Source of the DNA: an uncultured bacterium
GTDB lineage: Bacteria; Myxococcota_A; UBA9160; SMWR01
Assembly (NCBI GenBank): GCA_937937315.1
Contig: CALDCK010000153.1
Coordinates: forward strand, 1-45,281
Length of the DNA stretch: 45,281 bases
Direction: 5' to 3'
Made by a program: the position numbers and the translations under genes. The notes beneath the pieces were generated by a model, which saw nothing but the letters and a program-made list of their open reading frames with translations, searched no databases and was not told the DNA's origin. Positions 1 to 7,848 of the stretch are shown piece by piece; the stretch's first letter is position 1, and the number at the start of each line of letters is the position of its first letter.

Positions 1-1023
1 GACGCGCCACAGCTTCAGCGCCAGGAAGGCGGTGATTCCCGCCAATCCGACCGACATCAGCAGTGGAGGACCGTTGTAGAGGCCGCGGAAGGCGAGGAAC
101 GACACGACCCCGACGGCGACGAGGAGCAGCTCTTCCGCCGGGGTGCAGTCGTAGCGTCGCGGCGGCCGCTTCGCGCCGCGGATCCGCGTGAGCCACGCCG
201 GGGTGGAGAAACTGTAGCGCAGCGCATTCTTCGGGCAGACGCTGACGCAGTCCGTGCAGCGCATGCATCCGGGATCCACCACCATCTCGTGCACGCGCAC
301 CTCTTCGTGGACCCTCACATTGGAGGTGCAGGTGGCCGTGCAGTGGCCACATCCGTCGCAGGCATCCGTCACCCGGATGCGCACCGGCGCGAGGGGCTCG
401 ACGAGTCCGAAGATCCCGCCGTAGGGACATGCGTAGGTGCAGAAGGCCTTGTTGCCCAGGGCGTAGACGATCCCGAAGCCGCACACCGCCAGGGTGAACA
501 GGGCGACCGGCCAGGAGGGGAATCGCGCCCAGAGATCGTCGGTGGCCAGGTGGGCCCTCAGGGTGGGCAGCTCGCTGCCCATCCACAGGCGGGTGAGGGT
601 GGGGAGCACGAACATGAAGATGGCCGCGAGCAGGGGGGCGAAGACGAGCAGCCGCGAGCGGAAGGGACGAGGCCGAATGCCGACCTTTGCCAGGAGCCAG
701 CTGCAGAGGTCCTGAAGCGCGAGCACGTGACAGCCCCAGCCGCAGAAGAAGCGGCCGAAGATCAGGGTCGCGAAGGTGGCCAGGACGAAGAGGATGGCGC
801 CCGCGTTGACCAGGCCCTGTCCGAAGGTCTGGATGATCTCGCTGGGCTCGAGGGGAGTGAGGGTCGTCTTGAAGAGCTTCCAGTGGAGGATGTGAACGGC
901 GATCGCCACGTGGACACCGATCAGGGAGATCGCCCGCAGGCGCGCGCGTCGGCTGCGGCGCACATGGCCTCGGGGGCGGTCCGGCTCGGCCTCGGCGAAT
1001 CCGTCGTCGCCGACCTTGGCCAT
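1..1023 (-). CDS. NapH/CcoG-like membrane 4Fe-4S polyferredoxin (3' end outside window)
   Basis: This frame is missing from the ORF track because it runs off the window edge; I translated it by hand from the ATG at 1023 and it stays open to base 1. It starts MAKVGDDGF and has several hydrophobic helices, the motif GRFFCGWGCH, then AFCTYACPYG, then two ferredoxin-type clusters, CDGCGHCTATC and CMRCTDCVSVCP. The CGWGCH and CTYACP motifs with tandem 4Fe-4S sites are typical of the NapH/NosR/CcoG group of membrane electron-transfer proteins. It probably moves electrons from the quinol pool or handles a metal centre at the membrane, but the partner is not visible here. The C-terminus, about 340 codons in, lies beyond the window. 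The Shine-Dalgarno before the chosen ATG is weak, so the start is tentative. Confidence 0.85.
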   Translation of the reverse strand, partial: MAKVGDDGFAEAEPDRPRGHVRRSRRARLRAISLIGVHVAIAVHILHWKLFKTTLTPLEPSEIIQTFGQGLVNAGAILFVLATFATLIFGRFFCGWGCHVLALQDLCSWLLAKVGIRPRPFRSRLLVFAPLLAAIFMFVLPTLTRLWMGSELPTLRAHLATDDLWARFPSWPVALFTLAVCGFGIVYALGNKAFCTYACPYGGIFGLVEPLAPVRIRVTDACDGCGHCTATCTSNVRVHEEVRVHEMVVDPGCMRCTDCVSVCPKNALRYSFSTPAWLTRIRGAKRPPRRYDCTPAEELLLVAVGVVSFLAFRGLYNGPPLLMSVGLAGITAFLALKLWRV

Positions 1024-1125
1024 CGCCGCCCCGGCGGTCTGCCGATGAGCTCGCCTTCGACGGCTCTCCCGACCCACGGCTCCTCCCTGGGGGCGCCCGC
1101 AGCACCCCGGCGATCGGCTACCGGC

Positions 1126-1782
1126 TCAACGCAGCACGTCCCCGCAGCCCTGGAAGTCGCGTCCGTCGAGGGTGATCCGCACCTTCGACCCGAACTCGTC
1201 TCCGGTCATCGAGTCCAGACACAGGGCCTCCTCGATCGAGACGTGGAGGTGATGGCTCGCTGATGTCTGCTCGTAGGTGTGGCCGCCTTCGGAGGGGACG
1301 GGCTGGGGGAGGGGGAGGACGACGCGGTTCTCTCCGTAGTCGGTCTCGACGAGGATCTCCTCGGGGCCGATCTCGATGCGCCAGCCCGGCTCGTTGCCGA
1401 GCCCGCGATAGCGGACGCCGCGCAGGCGGGCATCCTCGCGAAGCGATCGCGGTCGGTTCTCTTCGCAGGTCGCGCCTGTCCGACCCGGCAGCTCGAGCAG
1501 GGCCGAGGGGCCCTTCATCCAGAACGTGGTCCCGTCGCTCGCGTACTTCACGCCCGAGGCCGCCGAGACCCGGGTCAGGTGGACCTGGCGGCTGGGCAGT
1601 GCGAGCAGGATCCCCCTGCCATCGAGCTCCACGAGAGCCTCTTCGCCGTCGCAGTCGTAGACTCGCGCCAGCAGGTGCGGCGGCGGCTCGACGGCGGGTC
1701 GGGGCGGTGGCCCGAACGCACAGGCGCCGAGCAACGCCGCGGTGCCGCACGACAGAAGCCTGCGCTGGAGCTTCGAGGGCAT
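1126..1782 (-). CDS. Outer-membrane lipoprotein with MliC-like lysozyme-inhibitor domain
   Basis: A 218-residue protein. The N-terminus is a lipoprotein signal: short basic stretch, hydrophobic core, lipobox LLGAC with the cysteine at residue 21. Residues about 38-95 (VYDCDG... and GTTFWMKGPSALLEL) match the pattern of the MliC domain, which inhibits C-type lysozyme at the cell surface. Residues about 120-218 contain YRGLGNEPGWRIEI, a phrase typical of COG3650-type envelope lipoproteins. This two-part order is common in uncharacterised envelope proteins. It lies 102 bases upstream of the polyferredoxin on the same strand with no obvious functional link. The ribosome site is weak (GGGGGTAAG). 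Lysozyme inhibition itself is inferred from the family. Confidence 0.75.
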   Translation of the reverse strand: MPSKLQRRLLSCGTAALLGACAFGPPPRPAVEPPPHLLARVYDCDGEEALVELDGRGILLALPSRQVHLTRVSAASGVKYASDGTTFWMKGPSALLELPGRTGATCEENRPRSLREDARLRGVRYRGLGNEPGWRIEIGPEEILVETDYGENRVVLPLPQPVPSEGGHTYEQTSASHHLHVSIEEALCLDSMTGDEFGSKVRITLDGRDFQGCGDVLR

Positions 1783-2094
1783 CGCGAGAGCTTACCCCCG
1801 CGGAGCCCCGGACTACAGATGTGATCTGCGAGCCCACCCGAGCGCTGCCAGCGCGCAGGACCCAAGGCCCGCCGCGCCCCCTGGACCTCGGGGTCCAGGA
1901 TCTCGGAGGGGCCTACGCGCCTCGACTCGCTGGATCGCGCAGCGCGGGTCGCGCATCGCCCTGCTCCCTACGCCCTACGAGGGATCCGTCGGCGGCAGGA
2001 GCTTCTGGATCTCTATCTCGAGGTGGTCCCGACTGAATCCGAAGGGACCGATGCCCGGGTTGTAGAGCACCCGCCGCGCGTTCGCGGATCCGGT
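1783..2094. other. Intergenic region downstream of the ubiquitin-like operon
   Basis: 312 bases between the end of the minus-strand ubiquitin-like operon and the lipoprotein start. No ORF here looks like a real protein. The only structured element I see is the perfect 8-bp hairpin listed separately. The region should hold the operon terminator and the lipoprotein promoter, but I cannot pick out a convincing -35/-10 pair. Confidence 0.5.
1880..1899 (-). terminator. Candidate GC-rich terminator hairpin
   Basis: CCTGGACC-TCGG-GGTCCAGG forms a perfect 8-bp stem with a 4-base loop, about 195 bases past the end of the ubiquitin-like operon. There is no T-run on either strand, so it is not a textbook intrinsic terminator. 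In a high-GC genome such a stem could still stop or stabilise the transcript end. Confidence 0.35.
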
Positions 2095-2955
2095 TCAGCC
2101 GAGCTCTCCGGCTGCCGGACTCTGGGGTCGCCGGCGGATCTGCGCGGCGACGCTCGGGCCACCGGACGCCTCCTCCAGCAGTCGCACCCCCGGCAGGGGG
2201 ACGGGTCGCATCAGGCCCTCGGCGACGTCGAAGCAGAGCTCCGGGTAGGACAGGGCGGCGCAGATGTGGAGGAAGAAGGCGTTCAGCATGGCCGAGGCCG
2301 TGGCGAGATTCGTGAACAGGATCTGCGGCACGGTGATGAGGGCCTCGGTGCAGGAGACGTCGTTCGGCAGGGCGTCGCGGGGTGATTCGATCTCGGGGTG
2401 GAAGGCGTCCAGGGGCGGGGTCTGATCCACGCCGCCGCGGCGGAGATGGATCTGGACGTTGCCGAAGGTGCCGCGCTGGACACGTCCGGACCCGTCCTCC
2501 CCTACGCCGTCGTTTCCTCCGGAGACGAGGCAGACGTCGCCCAGGCCGCGGCAGTGGTCGCTCACGAGCTTGCGGGTGGCGTGGTTGTCGACGCAGAGCA
2601 GCACCAAGTCGCCCTCGGCGACGATCCGCGCGAGGTTCTCGTCGGTCGCGTACTCCTCGACGGCCGCGATCGTGAGCGACTCCGCCTCCACGAGCGGAAG
2701 CAGGTCGTCGCGCACGACCGCAGCCTTGTTTCCACAGCGGGAGAAGAGCATGCGCTCGGCATTTCGCGGCTCGAACTCGTCACCGTCGATCAGGACGAGG
2801 CGGGTAGATTCGTCGATCGAGGCCAGGAAGGCCGTCAGGTATCGGGCGACGATGCTTCCGACACCGCCGAGGCCGATGAGCTTGATGCTGCGGGCGCGCT
2901 CGGGCTGCGGCACCAGCGCGACGCCGCGTCGCCGCCCGGACCGAGGCCCGCTCAC
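2095..2955 (-). CDS. E1-like ThiF-family adenylating protein 2 (PRTRC-ThiF-like)
   Basis: The GTG at 2955 is chosen: GTGA overlaps the upstream JAMM stop and GGGAG sits just before it, giving 286 residues. It has the E1/ThiF/MoeB nucleotide-binding fold: GLGGVG at 28-33, the acidic strand end IDGD at 56-59, then N65 and R68 in EPRNAER, K77, and CVDNHATRK at 121-129 holding the magnesium aspartate and a conserved arginine. SCTEA near residues 201-205, followed by a VPQILFTNLATASAMLNAF helix, sits where PRTRC-type ThiF proteins have a cysteine, so C202 is the candidate thioester residue. By family it would adenylate the C-terminus of a ubiquitin-like protein, most likely Ubl 2 from the same four-gene module. 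It is the last gene of the operon. The adenylation core is well supported; the substrate is inferred. Confidence 0.88.
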   Translation of the reverse strand: MSGPRSGRRRGVALVPQPERARSIKLIGLGGVGSIVARYLTAFLASIDESTRLVLIDGDEFEPRNAERMLFSRCGNKAAVVRDDLLPLVEAESLTIAAVEEYATDENLARIVAEGDLVLLCVDNHATRKLVSDHCRGLGDVCLVSGGNDGVGEDGSGRVQRGTFGNVQIHLRRGGVDQTPPLDAFHPEIESPRDALPNDVSCTEALITVPQILFTNLATASAMLNAFFLHICAALSYPELCFDVAEGLMRPVPLPGVRLLEEASGGPSVAAQIRRRPQSPAAGELG

Positions 2956-3677
2956 GATACGCTCCCGGAGTAGACGTAGGAGGCTTGCTCCTCGAGCGTG
3001 ACGCGGTCGATCCACTCCTGGGGGACGTTCCGCCTCCGCTTCCGGTAGTCGACGATCACGTCGCGAACGTCGAGATGGAAGCGCGTTCCGTCGACGACGG
3101 CCTCGACGTGGATCTCCGGCGGCTCCTTCTGGATGCGCCCGACCACGATGTGGAGCCCCGCCGCATGGGTCTCGTCGGCGACGTCGGTGCCCGAGGCGTA
3201 GGCCGCCATGTGCACGTGGCTGTGGACGTCGCCGAAGGGAATCCAGTCCACGGGGAGATCCGTGGGCGGCAGATAGTGGACCCCGATCGCGCTCCGGTAG
3301 CCGTCCCAGGCGCGGTAGACCGTCGCCGTCTGCTCCGGAACCACGAGGCGCACCCGCTCCGCGCGCCGATCCCATACGAGCATGGCGGCGGCTTCGGAGC
3401 CGTGGAGCTCGGCGATCCGATCGAAGAACCCCACCACCCGCTCGAAGAGCGAGCGCGGGATGGCGGGGAACCGGGGCGTGAGGAAGGGGGCCTGGGACGC
3501 CAGGGCGCTGGGCCCGCGCGCCGCCGGAACGCAGCTGCGGAAGAACTCGCCGTTGCGGCAGATGAACAGTCCCTCGCGGCCGACGAGGTAGAAGACGCGT
3601 TCTCCCTCGGGCCAGGGGATGTCCGGCGTGCTCTTGACCAGGACCGGCGTGGTCGGCCCGGTGGGGTTCTGGCTCAT
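2952..3677 (-). CDS. JAB/MPN (JAMM) metalloprotease 2, Ubl-processing candidate
   Basis: 241 residues from the ATG at 3677, which overlaps the upstream stop (ATGA) and has AAAGGAG upstream. The C-terminal half carries an intact JAMM zinc site: E95 in GSEAAAML, then HSHVHMAAYASGTD, which is H152-x-H154-x7-S162-x2-D165, the canonical spacing. The N-terminal 70 residues (FYLVGREGLFICRNGEFF) are extra beta-rich sequence like that in PRTRC-associated JAB proteins. By family it is a zinc isopeptidase or processing protease that trims a Ubl C-terminal tail or removes Ubl from targets. It sits directly between the divergent E2-like gene and E1 2, so Ubl 2, which has two residues after its diglycine, is the natural substrate. 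Confidence 0.9.
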   Translation of the reverse strand: MSQNPTGPTTPVLVKSTPDIPWPEGERVFYLVGREGLFICRNGEFFRSCVPAARGPSALASQAPFLTPRFPAIPRSLFERVVGFFDRIAELHGSEAAAMLVWDRRAERVRLVVPEQTATVYRAWDGYRSAIGVHYLPPTDLPVDWIPFGDVHSHVHMAAYASGTDVADETHAAGLHIVVGRIQKEPPEIHVEAVVDGTRFHLDVRDVIVDYRKRRRNVPQEWIDRVTLEEQASYVYSGSVS

Positions 3678-4576
3678 TCGGCGCTCCTTTGCGGCTGGCT
3701 GTGGAGGATGATTCGCGCGAGGTCGTCGGCGCTCGAGGCTCTGCGTCGAGTGCGCCCCATGGCCGTGATGCGCGCGGTCGCCGAGCGCAGCGTGTGACCC
3801 GAGGGCAGCCACGGCACCTCGAGGGCGAAGAGCGGATCCTCGGCACTGGCCTTCTGCCAGGACTCCACGCTGGCGATGCGCGGATCGATTCCGGCCGCCA
3901 CGGTCTCCGTGAACCAGGAGTTGAGCTCGTGGTGCTCGGAGGAGAGGTTGAACCCGGTCTCCAACAAGTGATGGAGCAGCGCGCGGAGGCCCGCAGACAG
4001 CGAGCCGCCGAGGCTGCGCTGGCGCGCGTGCTCCGCGGGCGACAGGTGCTGGGTGCAGATCCACGACAGCGGGTTCTCGGAAGCATCGGGGAAGCGGCTG
4101 CAGTTGAGCAGGGCCGGGTAGAGGAGCGGAGTGTCGAGCCCTTCCCGGTCGAGGGGCTGGTTGCTGAAGAAGCACTCGTTGCGGTTGCCGAGCCGCGGCA
4201 GCCCGCCGCGCGTGCGTTCGAAGACCGCCAGCACGATCAGGTAGGGGAGCGCGAGCCGCACGTTGCGGTAGGCGGTGCCCGGGCCGAAGGTGGCCTTCGA
4301 CTCCTGAGCGATCCAGCGGAAGCCGTAGACGCGCGGCGGGGTCTGGTGGACGATGATGTAGCCGCGCGGCGTGGGCAGCAGGCACTTCACCCCGTCCGGC
4401 AGCACGGCGTCGCGACTGTCGGGCAGGCCCGGATCCAGGCGTTCGAGCAGCTCCACCAGGGGCAGGCTGGCCGAAGCGCCCTCGGGCAGACGGGCGCGGG
4501 CCTCCTCGCCCTCGATCGTCACGGTTGCCGCTGCGGGTGCGGCGGTTCGGCGCTTGCGTGCGAGGCCCATCACCAT
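3674..4576 (-). CDS. Divergent E2-like protein (prokaryotic E2 family D / PRTRC-B-like)
   Basis: 300 residues from the ATG at 4576; a second in-frame ATG at 4570 forms a TGATG overlap with the Ubl 2 stop and may be the true start. No easily recognised catalytic domain is present. Residues about 60-180 run through a beta-strand series (GYIIVHQTPPRVYGFRW), the phrase YRNVRLALPYLIVLAVF, then FFSNQPLD, LLYPALLNC and SWICTQHL. This order resembles the prokaryotic E2 family D seen as PRTRC protein B, where the last cysteine lies where E2 enzymes have the ubiquitin-accepting residue; here that would be C174. The neighbours (Ubl upstream, JAMM and E1 downstream) are the usual partners of that family. 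The C-terminal 120 residues are helical and unassigned. The E2 call is a moderate inference from pattern and context. Confidence 0.6.
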   Translation of the reverse strand: MVMGLARKRRTAAPAAATVTIEGEEARARLPEGASASLPLVELLERLDPGLPDSRDAVLPDGVKCLLPTPRGYIIVHQTPPRVYGFRWIAQESKATFGPGTAYRNVRLALPYLIVLAVFERTRGGLPRLGNRNECFFSNQPLDREGLDTPLLYPALLNCSRFPDASENPLSWICTQHLSPAEHARQRSLGGSLSAGLRALLHHLLETGFNLSSEHHELNSWFTETVAAGIDPRIASVESWQKASAEDPLFALEVPWLPSGHTLRSATARITAMGRTRRRASSADDLARIILHSQPQRSAE

Positions 4577-4911
4577 GCACCCCCGATCACAGGCGGGGCG
4601 GTCTGGATCATCCAGCCCTTCTCGCCCGCGGGGCGGATGAAGGTGAGCATCTGGCCGGCGCGCAGGGTCGTCGTGTCGTCGACCGGGTCGCCGTCGAGGA
4701 GGGCGACGGCCTCGGGGTGGATGTCGAGCCGGTCTGCGAAGTGCGCACGGACCTGCGCGACCCGGAGGCTCGCCACCGGGAGCTGCTCCACGTAGGGACC
4801 GTGGCTCACGCTCACCATGCCCGCGTTCTCGGGGATGTCGAAGAAGTCGTCGCCGCCGGGACCGTCGTCGGTGATCCGCGCTCGCTCCTGCTGTCGATTT
4901 CGTTCCTGCAT
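4570..4911 (-). CDS. Ubiquitin-like beta-grasp protein 2 (ends GGAW)
   Basis: 113 residues from the ATG at 4911, with AGGAG five bases upstream. Residues 1-30 are polar and probably disordered. Residues 31-99 fit a ThiS/ubiquitin beta-grasp: VSVSHGPYVEQL, the helix VAQVRAHFADRL, ALLDGDPVDD, then LRAGQMLTFIRPAGEKG. The phrase LxxGqxLxFxrPxGeKG is typical of the Ubl partners of PRTRC-like E1 proteins. A 14-residue tail ends in GG at 110-111 followed by AW, so cleavage after G111 would give a diglycine terminus. Alternatively the functional end is the GEKG segment. It lies between the AAA+ ATPase and the E2-like gene and would be a modifier attached to proteins or carried as a thiocarboxylate. 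Confidence 0.82.
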   Translation of the reverse strand: MQERNRQQERARITDDGPGGDDFFDIPENAGMVSVSHGPYVEQLPVASLRVAQVRAHFADRLDIHPEAVALLDGDPVDDTTTLRAGQMLTFIRPAGEKGWMIQTAPPVIGGAW

Positions 4912-4948
4912 GAAGGCTCCTCGTGGGTGGTTGGGCCGTGGAAAGTGG

Positions 4949-6697
4949 CTAGGACGCGCGCTCGAGCTCGATGGGCAGGACCGACGCCCGGGCGACGCGT
5001 CGCACGGTGCCGACGCGCACGGCGTCGGGGAGGGTCAGGTACTGCTCGCAGTTCCCCGGCGTGAGCTGGTCGACGATGTGTCGGACCTGGGCGTCGATCG
5101 CGCGCTGGAGCCGCTCGGTGGTCAGCCCGATCGGCTCACTGCCCCGCCACTCGTCGTCGCAGGCCTCGGCGGAGGCTTGCTGCACCGCGCGGTCGACGAG
5201 TCCCGCAGTCAGGAAGTCGCGGCGGTACTTCGTCACGGCGTTGGGCTGCCCGACGTAGTTGAGCTCGACCAGACCCTCGTCTCCCGAGTTGGGGGCGAAG
5301 AGCCAGGCGGTGAGGTCTACGATCGCGCTGCGCTGCGCGTTCGCGCTTCCCACGAAGGGGCGCCCGCGCAGGTGCTTCTCGATCACCGCCCGGAAGCCGA
5401 ACCGATCCATGCGTCCGAAGGTCGCGACGGTGCCGCCGGCGCGGCGCACGAAGGCCACGTCGAGGAGGCTCGGGACGTTGGTCGTGCAGATGACCACCAC
5501 GATGCGGTTCCGGAAGACGGGCTGGGCCGGATCGAGACCGGAGAGCAGCGTCGCCTGGATGCGGTCATGGAGCGTGTCCTGGCCGCGCTGCCGCGCCAGG
5601 GCGTCGATCTCCTCGCAGATGACGAGGCAGGGCAGCTCCCACACGGTTCCGTCCGGCGCGACGAAGGTCTCGCCAGCCACCTTCGACACCTCGTCGAAGA
5701 AGCGCGCCAGATTGCGCTCCGAGCTGCCGAGCCATTTGCTGAGCACCTCGGAGGCGCGGAGCCGCAGGACCCGCTGGGGCAGATCCTCGATCGCGGCCCC
5801 CGTGATCTCGCTCATGATCCGATAGAGGCGGTGCCACAGGGCGTTGATGCTGAGGGTCTTCCCCGTGCCGGGGACTCCGGTCGCGAGAAGCAGACTGGAG
5901 CGGCGGAGGCCATAGCGCCGACCGATCTCCGGATTCACGAGCTCGCGACGTACGTGGGTGGAGATGGTCTCGATGAACGCCGGGGGCGCACCGACGTCGC
6001 GCTCGACGATCACGTTTGGCACCGGCTCGGAGCAGAGGAAGCGCAGGTGGTTGGGGCCCTTCTCCTCGGGCAGGGCGCGCCAGGCGACGAGCCGGCGCGG
6101 GCAGACGACCACGGTGCAGCCCGGCTCGGCCTCCCCGCGCTCGATCTGCTCGTGGAGCTGCGCCGTCGCGCGGCAGACGATGCGACCGACCTCGCCCATG
6201 CTCACCTCGACGTCGCCGAGGGGAAGGCAGCGCTCGAGTCGTCCCTCCTCGCCGCGCATCGCCGGATCGGGCTGGTGGGAGAGGATCGCCCGCGCCTGGG
6301 AGTCCAGCCAGACGGCGTCGCCGCAGCGGAGCTCCTGGGCGAGCTTCGGATCCGTGACGCTGGCGAACGCGATGCCGCCGTCCGGAAGGATCAGCTGCGC
6401 GCGTCGGCCGAGGACCACGGACTCGATCATCCGGTCGAAGGTCCCGTAGCGAAGCGGTCCGTCCTGGATCTGCTGGATCACTTCCGCGAGCTCCTTCGTC
6501 TTCGAGACGTAGTGCTGGCCCGCACTCGCCAGGGTGGCGGCCTCGAGGACCGTCGCGACGACCGTCTCGCTGGTCTCGTCCTCCTCGTTGCAGACCTGGC
6601 GCAGGAGCTTCTTGCGGATCTTCATGGGCACCGTCGGATCGGTGAGCGCCTTGTCGAGGGTGTCCTTCTTGACCTGCGGTGCGTTGGGCATGGACAT
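4949..6697 (-). CDS. AAA+ ATPase of Cdc48/PAN/Vps4 type, candidate unfoldase of Ubl-tagged proteins
   Basis: 582 residues from the ATG at 6697, which has AGGAG nine bases upstream and begins four bases after the JAMM 1 stop; the track start at 6715 overlaps that gene. Residues 1-95 are helical. Residues about 96-140 (LILPDGGIAFASV...LRCGDAVWLDSQARAIL) look like the small OB-type beta domain found ahead of the ATPase in PAN and ARC. The AAA module has Walker A GVPGTGKT at 274-281, the pore-loop phrase SKWLGSSERNL at 320-330 typical of Cdc48/Vps4-type enzymes, Walker B LVICEEID at 358-365 and sensor-1 N407 in CTTNVP. By family it threads or extracts proteins using ATP. Its place between the two Ubl genes suggests it acts on Ubl-modified targets. 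No proteasome subunit lies in the window. Confidence 0.9.
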   Translation of the reverse strand: MSMPNAPQVKKDTLDKALTDPTVPMKIRKKLLRQVCNEEDETSETVVATVLEAATLASAGQHYVSKTKELAEVIQQIQDGPLRYGTFDRMIESVVLGRRAQLILPDGGIAFASVTDPKLAQELRCGDAVWLDSQARAILSHQPDPAMRGEEGRLERCLPLGDVEVSMGEVGRIVCRATAQLHEQIERGEAEPGCTVVVCPRRLVAWRALPEEKGPNHLRFLCSEPVPNVIVERDVGAPPAFIETISTHVRRELVNPEIGRRYGLRRSSLLLATGVPGTGKTLSINALWHRLYRIMSEITGAAIEDLPQRVLRLRASEVLSKWLGSSERNLARFFDEVSKVAGETFVAPDGTVWELPCLVICEEIDALARQRGQDTLHDRIQATLLSGLDPAQPVFRNRIVVVICTTNVPSLLDVAFVRRAGGTVATFGRMDRFGFRAVIEKHLRGRPFVGSANAQRSAIVDLTAWLFAPNSGDEGLVELNYVGQPNAVTKYRRDFLTAGLVDRAVQQASAEACDDEWRGSEPIGLTTERLQRAIDAQVRHIVDQLTPGNCEQYLTLPDAVRVGTVRRVARASVLPIELERAS

Positions 6698-6701
6698 CGA
6701 T

Positions 6702-7781
6702 TCAGGCTCCTTCATCGAGTAGTGAGTCTTCGAAATCGTCGATCACGTAGTAGCCACGACGCACGAGCATGCCGCCGCGCTGTCCGTAGAAGGCCTCGAC
6801 GGGGCGAGATCGCGCGTCGAGGCCGAATACCTGGGAGAGCTGCCAGGGCTCTCCGGGAAATACCGCGCGACACCAGGTGCGGTCGTCGCTGCTGAGGTGG
6901 GCCGTGGTGCGCGTGCACGACTCGACATAGTCACAGGCTGCGCAGGGCGTGGCGCCCTCGAGGGGAAGGAAGTTGTGACCGTGGTGTTGACCCTGGAGCC
7001 TGTGATGGCGCGAGGGGTTCTGTTTGCGACGAGCGCGCAGGATCGCCTGGATGCGCGCCCAGGTCGGACCCGAGTAGGTGAGGGAGTACTTCGTGGCCTC
7101 GGTCTCGGCCGCCTCGAGCACGTCCGTGACCACGGAGAAGATCTCGTCCGTGTCGGGACAGACGCAGAGCGGGCCCACGAACAGTCCCCCGGTCTCGACC
7201 GGCGGCTGTGCGTCGCCACCCCTGCGCGCGATGCGCTCGGCGCGATCGCGCGCCGAACGGGTGAAGAAGACGGGATGGTGTCCCTCGGTGGTCTCGCCGC
7301 CGGCCGGCGTGGCGCGATCGAGCAGCCGTGCGAGCGGTACGCGCAGGGCGCCCGGTGCGCCGCGGCCCGGGGGGCCTTCGATCGGAGCTCCCGGCTCGCC
7401 CTCGGCCCAGGGGTCGGCGCCCTCCGCCGGCCCGAGCCCGAAGTAGTAGAGCGAGCCGGCCTCCAGACGACCCTCGGCGATCAGACGCCGTGCGCCGCGC
7501 GACGCCACGTGTTCGAGGCTCTCGCGCGTGAAGAAGCCGGAGTGGACCTCGCCGCCGGGGTTGCGCGTCTCGAGGTCGAAGCCCTCCCAGATCCGCCCGA
7601 GCTCCGGGTCGTCCCGGTGGACGGGCTTCAGCAGGGCCCGCATCTGCTCCAGGCCGAAGCCGGAGAACCCGCGGCGGAGATGGCTGTCGAACCACAGCTC
7701 CGCGAGCGGGTCCACCAGGTCGCTGGGGGTCACCGGCTCGACCGCGACGGCCTCGCCGCCCCGCTCGAGATGCAGGTGCAT
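6702..7781 (-). CDS. JAB/MPN (JAMM) metalloprotease 1 with cysteine-cluster insertion
   Basis: 359 residues from the ATG at 7781. A TTG at 7856, preceded by GGAGG at good spacing and overlapping the Ubl 1 stop, could add 25 residues and suits the tight operon better. The first 190 residues are unassigned, with strands and helices. Then comes a JAMM site: E196 in VETGGLFVG, H267-G-H269, and S297-x2-D300 in HLSSDD. The usual loop between the second histidine and the serine is 7 residues; here it is 27 and holds C280-x2-C283 and C289, with C304 just after the motif, which could bind a second zinc. By family it is a Ubl-specific isopeptidase or processing enzyme. It follows Ubl 1, whose tail after diglycine needs trimming. 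Confidence 0.82.
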   Translation of the reverse strand: MHLHLERGGEAVAVEPVTPSDLVDPLAELWFDSHLRRGFSGFGLEQMRALLKPVHRDDPELGRIWEGFDLETRNPGGEVHSGFFTRESLEHVASRGARRLIAEGRLEAGSLYYFGLGPAEGADPWAEGEPGAPIEGPPGRGAPGALRVPLARLLDRATPAGGETTEGHHPVFFTRSARDRAERIARRGGDAQPPVETGGLFVGPLCVCPDTDEIFSVVTDVLEAAETEATKYSLTYSGPTWARIQAILRARRKQNPSRHHRLQGQHHGHNFLPLEGATPCAACDYVESCTRTTAHLSSDDRTWCRAVFPGEPWQLSQVFGLDARSRPVEAFYGQRGGMLVRRGYYVIDDFEDSLLDEGA

Positions 7782-7848
7782 CGCGAGCGGGGCGGCCTTC
7801 GCCGAGGGCGCGTCCCATCGCGCGGCCTCGGGCCCGATGGACGGGGCA

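Noticed and set aside
2095-4086. 663-residue ORF that extends the E1 2 frame upstream
   Set aside because: The upstream half is an arginine-rich shadow of the JAMM 2 and E2-like genes; the GTG at 2955 with a ribosome site and stop overlap is the sensible start.
4817-6895. 692-residue plus-strand ORF across the AAA+ gene
   Set aside because: Antisense shadow of a protein with complete Walker A, Walker B and sensor motifs.
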